A stretch of 64,000 nucleotides of DNA. Origin: Blastomussa wellsi (Eukaryota > Cnidaria > Anthozoa > Scleractinia > Plerogyridae). The notes under the pieces were generated by a model. It was given only the letters and a program-made list of their open reading frames with translations. It was not told the origin of the DNA and ran no database searches. The stretch spans positions 2,912,130 to 2,976,129 of the forward strand of contig OX393569.1 in the NCBI GenBank assembly GCA_947652115.1, given 5' to 3'. Position numbers and translations under genes: made by a program. Shown here one piece after another: positions 59,901-64,000 of this stretch (position 1 is its first letter; each line of letters opens with the position of its first letter).

Positions 59901-60107
59901 CACTTCTAAACCTGACAAGAGCTTTTGTACTTCCTTACGAGCTTCGGTCCACTTTGCACTTTCGTCTACTGGTGAACAGAGCGCCATTCGAACCAAGCAT
60001 GGCAGCAAAGGTCTTAAATCCTCGTCTCTCAAACTTGAAAGTTCGCTGACGCTAACGGAACGAATAGCTTGGAAAGCTCTTGCTGAGGGTATCTCTAATA
60101 ATACCAT
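39921..60107 (-). CDS. INTS2: Integrator complex subunit 2
   Basis: Helical-repeat subunit of Integrator, the nuclear complex that cleaves snRNA and promoter-proximal transcripts. Minus-strand exons: 59685-60107, 58592-58805, 58125-58322, 57745-57851, 57302-57494, 56082-56370, 51504-51753, 51258-51392, 49943-50131, 48588-48753, 47595-47858, 45978-46198, 44160-44294, 43604-43826, 42539-42655, 41650-41757, 40905-41175, 39921-40162. Total 3745 nt, about 1250 codons, close to the human length. Signatures: LLPCLVRMALCSPVDES, VNSIVALLSVDFSFLEQDAL, RRLRLVLSELLRIMSQ, VVTAHAVTVHVTP, GFLPIHCVHQLLRSRAFTKH, MILMLYY-type helix, LPHLCLVDDWLRQEEVL, CRAFPPLCDEG. All joints are GT-AG and in phase except 47595 to 46198, which is one phase off. 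A missing short exon (length 2 mod 3) is implied; 47477-47505 would fit but lies in a repeat. The start is the first ATG. Confidence 0.95.
40330..40485 (-). mobile_element. SINE family A fragment
   Basis: Reverse-complement blocks GGTTACTCCCCAGTATT, GCCCAA-ACAATTTGC, CACAACACAGTGACCC and ACCATTGCGCCTTCC, in family order; the 3' end is missing. In the last INTS2 intron. Confidence 0.7.
43285..43316. repeat. (TCTG)n microsatellite
   Basis: About five TCTG units after AATAAAACATGCTTG. The leader looks like a LINE 3' end of the same type as at 11940-11980. Confidence 0.7.
43996..44094 (-). mobile_element. Diverged SINE family A head
   Basis: TGGTCAAAAACACAGCACAGTGAC followed by a run ending TGCCATTAGGTGACTGCG parallels the reverse-complemented head of the copy at 45571-45855. 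Confidence 0.5.
44463..45172. mobile_element. 710-bp TTAA-target element with 12-bp TIRs
   Basis: TTAA at 44459-44462 and 45173-45176 flank CCCATTGGCACC and its exact reverse complement GGTGCCAATGGG. The interior is T-rich and non-coding. A second, disrupted copy is at 28141-28718. Non-autonomous; the TTAA duplication suggests a piggyBac or Kolobok transposase. Confidence 0.9.
45285..45535 (-). mobile_element. SINE family A copy
   Basis: Reverse-complement order: TTTCTGTAGCACAAAGCGAC, CCCCCCTGGATGGGATG, TTGCCCAAGAACACAACACA, ending in the head GCACTAAACACTAACCGCC. Confidence 0.85.
45571..45855 (-). mobile_element. Full-length SINE family A copy
   Basis: Best copy in the window: 3' end GCAGTCGGGCCTAGTGGCCC, body TTTATACACCTGGGTGAAGA, TCTTGCCCAAGAACACAACG, tRNA-like head with box B (GGACTCGAACCCGGACC) and box A-like CTAACCATTAGGCCATTGCG. 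It lies 115 bp right of INTS2 exon 45978-46198, downstream in the same intron as transcribed. Confidence 0.9.
46413..46475 (+). repeat. End fragment of the 10981-11215 MITE family
   Basis: AAAGGAGCTATGCCATGGCA then TGTGCATGTTAAA matches the reverse-complemented right end of that element (AAAGGAGCTATGTCATGGCT, TGTGCATTTTAAA). Confidence 0.65.
47040..47520 (+). mobile_element. Probable retroposed repeat with (AAT)n-like tail
   Basis: A block richer in G and C than the surrounding intron. It runs from a tRNA-like start (GAGCAAGTTGCTCAGTGGTTCGTGCG) through GGGTCGGCAGCTCCAGCCCC to CGATGAAGGCGTCAACTATA and a short AATTAAATAATAA tail. Looks like a SINE or LINE 3' end; family not identified. Confidence 0.5.
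48208..48390 (+). mobile_element. Diverged SINE family A copy
   Basis: Head TGTGGTTAGCACGATGGATTC, box B-like GTTAGAGCCCTGGTTAGAGTC, then GGGCAATACACTTCATATTC, GGTGAATTTATAATAATGGG and TAATGCTGAGAGG. Confidence 0.65.
49570..49720 (+). ncRNA. Hammerhead-like motif, possibly Penelope-like element debris
   Basis: CTGATGA at 49597-49603 is followed by an inverted pair TGACT/AGTCA (49603-49620) and then GTCGAAACGTC at about 49625-49635. CTGATGA and GAAAC are the two conserved core strands of hammerhead ribozymes, and such motifs occur in Penelope-like retroelements. The spacing between the stem and GAAAC is not canonical, so activity is doubtful. Confidence 0.35.
50337..50690 (-). mobile_element. 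Rearranged SINE family A copy
   Basis: Left part has AATGGGATGCTAAACAATTT and CAGGTTACTACCCAGTATTC. After about 150 unrelated bp the family resumes at CAATTTGCCAGCACCCATTT, then a box B-like GGCTTGAACCCGGGC. Probably carries a later insertion or a local duplication (CGCCTACTT / CACCTACTT). Confidence 0.7.
51971..52651 (+). pseudogene. LINE ORF1, 5'-truncated
   Basis: 226 open codons starting with a non-ATG codon. A long coiled coil (residues about 10-80) leads into RRNNIRIDGIAE and ERAHRIGPKPR, then TIVCRLRDWKQKEGILRAA: the coiled-coil plus RRM-like arrangement of L1-type ORF1 nucleic-acid chaperones. Ends 20 bp before ORF2. Confidence 0.8.
52672..55640 (+). pseudogene. LINE ORF2 (endonuclease-RT) with a frame-shifting deletion
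   Basis: First part 52672-54696: APE-type endonuclease (FHLNIRSLQNKLDDL, GITETWL, MGDFNLNLL, DHLPIF), then RT fingers (GKAAGYDNIPMSII, ARVVPIFKTGD, NYRPVSILPCFSKFLERIV, QYGFRKNHST). It stops at 54694-54696. The second part, about 54690-55640, is in another frame: GVPQGSILGPLFFILYINDL, the FADD catalytic box, and a C-terminal domain. The block between, expected to hold the first catalytic aspartate of the palm, is missing (roughly fifty codons). The enzyme is therefore dead. No RNase H domain seen. Confidence 0.9.
55690..55755 (+). ncRNA. Stem-loop in the LINE 3' UTR
   Basis: GTGAGGGAACTTAAGC and ATTAGGTTCCCTCGCC pair through GAGGGAAC/GTTCCCTC around a loop of about 30 bases. A 3' UTR stem-loop is a common RT recognition feature in CR1/L2-like LINEs. 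Confidence 0.5.
56841..57240. other. Unidentified repeat-like block in INTS2 intron
   Basis: More GC-rich than its surroundings. Contains CATGGCTGGCAAATCCTGGC and AACCCAGCCATGAGCC as an inverted pair, and AAAACGCTGAGAAACGCC-type repeats near 57105-57130. No gene seen. Confidence 0.35.
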
Positions 60108-60324
60108 TTCGACGAATGAAGTTTACCTAAGGTGCAGTTAGCAGGATAAAATCGCGAAAAGAAAAATTAGAGACTTGAAATCTTATTCGTTTACTCTGCT
60201 TGTCCTCAATCCTCAGCGAGTAGCCATTAATTGCAGGAATGGCTCCGAGCCTTAAAAGGCAAAACCGCTGACCATTTCCTTTAACGGCAATTACATTACG
60301 TCACCACTAACACGGCCTAATAAA
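60108..60324 (-). promoter_or_regulatory. INTS2 promoter region, 217 bp
   Basis: The only non-repetitive DNA between the INTS2 start codon and the minisatellite. Includes CGCGAAAAGAAAAATTAG close to the gene; no TATA box seen. Promoter position is inferred from the start codon. Confidence 0.5.
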
Positions 60325-63300
60325 ACCTTCATGCACCTTCATATACCTTCGTGCACCTCAATATACCTTCATACACCTTCATATACTTTCATACGCCTAC
60401 ATACACCTTACTTCACCTCAATATACCTTCATTCACCTCGATATACCTTCATGCACCTTCATATACCTTAATGCACCGTCATATACCTTCATGCACCTCA
60501 ATATACCTTCATGCACCTTCAAATACCTTCATCAACCTCAATATACCTCCATGCGCCTTCATATACCTTCATGCACCTCAATATACCTCCATGCACCTTC
60601 ATATACCTTCATCAACCTCAATATACCTCCATGCGCCTTCATATACCTTCATGCACCTCAATATACCTCCATGCACCTTCATATACCTTCATCAACCTTA
60701 ATATACCTTCATACACCTTCATATACCTTCAGCACCTCAATATACCTCCATGCACCTTCATATACCTTCACGCACCTCAATATACCTTCATACACCTCAA
60801 TATACCTTCATGCACCTCAATATACCTCCATGCACCTTCATATACCTTAATGCACCGTCATATACCTTCATGCACCTCAATATACCTTCATGCACCTTCA
60901 AATACCTTCATCAACCTCAATATACCTCCATGCGCCTTCATATACCTTCATGCACCTCAATATACCTCCATGCACCTTCATATACCTTCACGCACCTCAA
61001 NNNNNNNNNNNNNNNNNNNNNNNNNNNNNNNNNNNNNNNNNNNNNNNNNNNNNNNNNNNNNNNNNNNNNNNNNNNNNNNNNNNNNNNNNNNNNNNNNNNN
61101 NNNNNNNNNNNNNNNNNNNNNNNNNNNNNNNNNNNNNNNNNNNNNNNNNNNNNNNNNNNNNNNNNNNNNNNNNNNNNNNNNNNNNNNNNNNNNNNNNNNN
61201 GCACCTTCATATACCTTAATGCACCGTCATATACCTTCAGCACCTCAATATACCTCCATGCACCTTCATATACCTTCACGCACCTCAATATACCTTCATA
61301 CACCTCAATATACCTTCATGCACCTCAATATACCTCCATGCACCTTCATATACCTTAATGCACCGTCATATACCTTCATGCACCTCAATATACCTTCATG
61401 CACCTTCAAATACCTTCATCAACCTCAATATACCTCCATGCGCCTTCATATACCTTCATGCACCTCAATATACCTCCATGCACCTTCATATACCTTCACG
61501 CACCTCAATATACCTTCATACACCTCAATATACCTTCATGCACCTCAATATACCTTCATACACCTTCATATACTTTCATACGCCTACATACACCTTACTT
61601 CACCTCAATATACCTTCAATCACCTCGATATACCTTCATGCACCTTCATATACCTTAATGCACCGTCATATACCTTCATGCACCTCAATATACCTTCATG
61701 CACCTTCAAATACCTTCATCAACCTCAATATACCTCCATGCGCCTTCATATACCTTCATGCACCTCAATATACCTCCATGCACCTTCATATACCTTCACG
61801 CACCTCAATATACCTTCATGCACCTCAATATACCTTCATGCACCTCAATATACCTTCATATACCTTCATTTACCTTCATGCACCTCAATATACCTTAATG
61901 CACCTCAATATACCTTCATGCACCTTCATATACCCTTATGCACCTTCATATACCTTCATGCACCTCAATGACCTTCATGCACCTTCAAATACTTTCATCA
62001 ACCTCAATATACCTCCATGCACCTTCATATACCTTCACGCACCTCAATATACCTTCATGCACCTCAATATACCTTCACGCACCTCAATATACCTTCACGC
62101 ACCTCAATATACCTCCATGCACCTCAATATACCTTCATGCACCTCAATATACCTTCACGCACCTCAATATACCTTCATGCACCTCAATATACCTTCACGC
62201 ACCTCAATATACCTCCATGCACCTCAATATACCTTCACGCACCTCAATATACCTTCATGCACCTCAATATACCTTCACGCACCTCAATATACCTCCATGC
62301 ACCTCAATATACCTTCACGCACCTCAATATACCTTCATGCACCTCAATATACCTTCATACACCTCAATATACCTTCATGCACCTCAATATACCTTCATAC
62401 ACCTTCATATACTTTCATACGCCTACATACACCTTACTTCACCTCAATATACCTTCATTCACCTCGATATACCTTCATGCACCTTCATATACCTTAATGC
62501 ACCTTCATATACCTTCATGCACCTCAATATACCTTCATGCACCTTCAAATACCTTCATCAACCTCAATATACCTCCATGCACCTTCATATACCTTCATGC
62601 ACCTCAGTATACCTCCATGCACCTCAATATACCTCCATGCACCTTCATATACCTTCATGCACCGCAATATACCTTCATGCACCTCAATATACCTCCATGC
62701 ACCTTCATATACCTTCACGCACCTCAATATACCTTCATGCACCTCAATATACCTTCATGCACCTCAATATACCTTCATACACCTTCATTTACCTTCATAC
62801 ACCTCAATATACCTTAATGCACCTCAATATACCTTCATGCACCTTCATATACCTTAATGCACCTTCATATACCTTCATGCACCTCAATATACCTTCATGC
62901 ACCTTCAAATACCTTCATCAACCTCAATATACCTCCATGCGCCTTCATATACCTTCATGCACCTCAATATACCTCCATGCAGCTTCATATACCTTCACGC
63001 ACCTCAATATACCTTCATGCACCTCAATATACCTTCATTCACCTCAATATACCTTCATATACCTTCATTTACTTCATGCACCTCAATATACCTTAATGCA
63101 CCTCATTATACCTTCATGCACCTTCATATACCTTTATGCACCTTCATATACCTTCATGCACCTCAATATACCTTCATGCACCTTCAAATACCTTCATTTG
63201 CCTTCATGCACCTCAATATACCTTAATGCACCTCATTATACCTTCATGCACTTTCATATACCTTTATGCACCTTCATATACCTTCAAGCACCTCAATATA

Positions 63301-64000
63301 CCTCCATGCACCTTCATATACCTCCATGCACCTCAATATACCTCCATGCACCTTCATATACCTTCACGCACCTCAATATACCTTCATGCACCTCAATATA
63401 CCTTAATGCACCTCAATATACCTTCATGCACCTTCATATACCTTAATGCACCTTCATATACCTTCATGCACCTTCAAATACCTTCATCAACCTCAATATA
63501 CCTCCATGCGCCTTCATATACCTTCATACACCTCAATATACCTCCATGCACCTTCATATACCTTCACGCACCTCAATATACCTTCATGAACTTCAATATA
63601 CCTTCATGCACCTTCATATACCTTCATGCACCTCAATATACCTTCATGCACCTTCATATACCTTCATTCACCTCAATATACCTTCATGCACCTTACTATA
63701 CCTTCATGCACCTAAATACACCTTCATACACCTTCATATACCTTCATGCACCTTCATATACCTTCATGCACCTCACTATACCTTCATGCACCTAAATATA
63801 CCTTCATACACCTTCATATATCTTCATGCACCTTCATATACCTTCATGCACCTCAATATACCTTCATGCACCTCAATATACCTTCATGCACCTTCATATA
63901 CCTTAATGCACCTTCATATACCTTCATGCACCTCATTATACCTTCATGTACTTTCATATACCTTCATGCACCTCAATATACCTTCATGCACCTCAATATA
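60325..64000. repeat. 20-bp minisatellite with ordered variants
   Basis: Continuous 20-bp units such as ATATACCTTCATGCACCTCA and ATATACCTTCATGCACCTTC up to the window edge. A rare variant run (ACGCCTACATACACCTTAC) recurs at 60391, 61578 and 62417, so larger blocks of about 0.84-1.19 kb have been copied. The common plus-strand units contain no TAA, TAG or TGA, and 20 is not a multiple of 3. All three plus frames therefore stay open for hundreds of codons with a 20-residue period. These frames are not genes. Confidence 0.97.
61001..61200. other. Assembly gap (200 N)
   Basis: Exactly 200 undetermined bases inside the minisatellite, most likely a placeholder of arbitrary size, so the true array length is unknown. 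Confidence 1.

Noticed and set aside
60351..63795. Open frames of up to about 500 codons with a 20-residue repeat, resembling a secreted repeat protein
   Set aside because: All three plus frames are open at once, since the common 20-bp unit lacks stop words. No promoter, signal peptide or splice evidence.

Overview
This window looks like nuclear DNA of an animal, most probably an anthozoan cnidarian such as a stony coral or sea anemone. The genes are short exons separated by AT-rich introns with GT-AG junctions and phases that agree across nearly every joint. The products are typical metazoan ones: a ciliary transition-zone protein, a kinetochore subunit, a mitochondrial ribosomal protein and an Integrator subunit. 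The DNA between exons is full of tRNA-derived SINEs, fold-back MITEs, a LINE and tandem repeats. The species call is inference; the eukaryotic and metazoan calls are firm. All family assignments rest on remembered protein families, not on a search.

Layout. 1-11353: the 3' 17 exons of MKS1 (+), 417 codons plus stop; the 5' end lies off the left edge. About 12660-20040: a satellite of about 30 copies of a 240-bp unit, flanked about 600-800 bp away on either side by related direct repeats. 21142-27143: a CENP-Q-like kinetochore gene (-), with a possible small opposite-strand gene in one intron (22975-23947). 27467-27727: intronless MRPL34 (+), head to head with the CENP-Q-like gene across 323 bp. 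28141-30185: a nested cluster of MITEs and fold-back elements. 31704-37792: a four-exon, seven-blade WD40 protein (+), whose first intron carries a 2.15-kb internally deleted transposon with TTAA target sites. 39921-60107: INTS2 (-), 18 assigned exons. Its introns hold SINEs, a TTAA element and an antisense CR1/L2-like LINE with a dead reverse transcriptase. 60325-64000: a 20-bp minisatellite running off the right edge, with a 200-base assembly gap.

The genes do not form one pathway. Notable points are the ordered variants inside the 240-bp satellite, the inverted repeat within each unit, several TTAA-target elements, an unusual density of perfect or near-perfect hairpins, the compact CENP-Q/MRPL34 promoter, and MKS1 and INTS2 on one contig (both map to 17q22-q23 in human). 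Most long open frames inside the two tandem arrays are by-products of repeat composition and are not genes.
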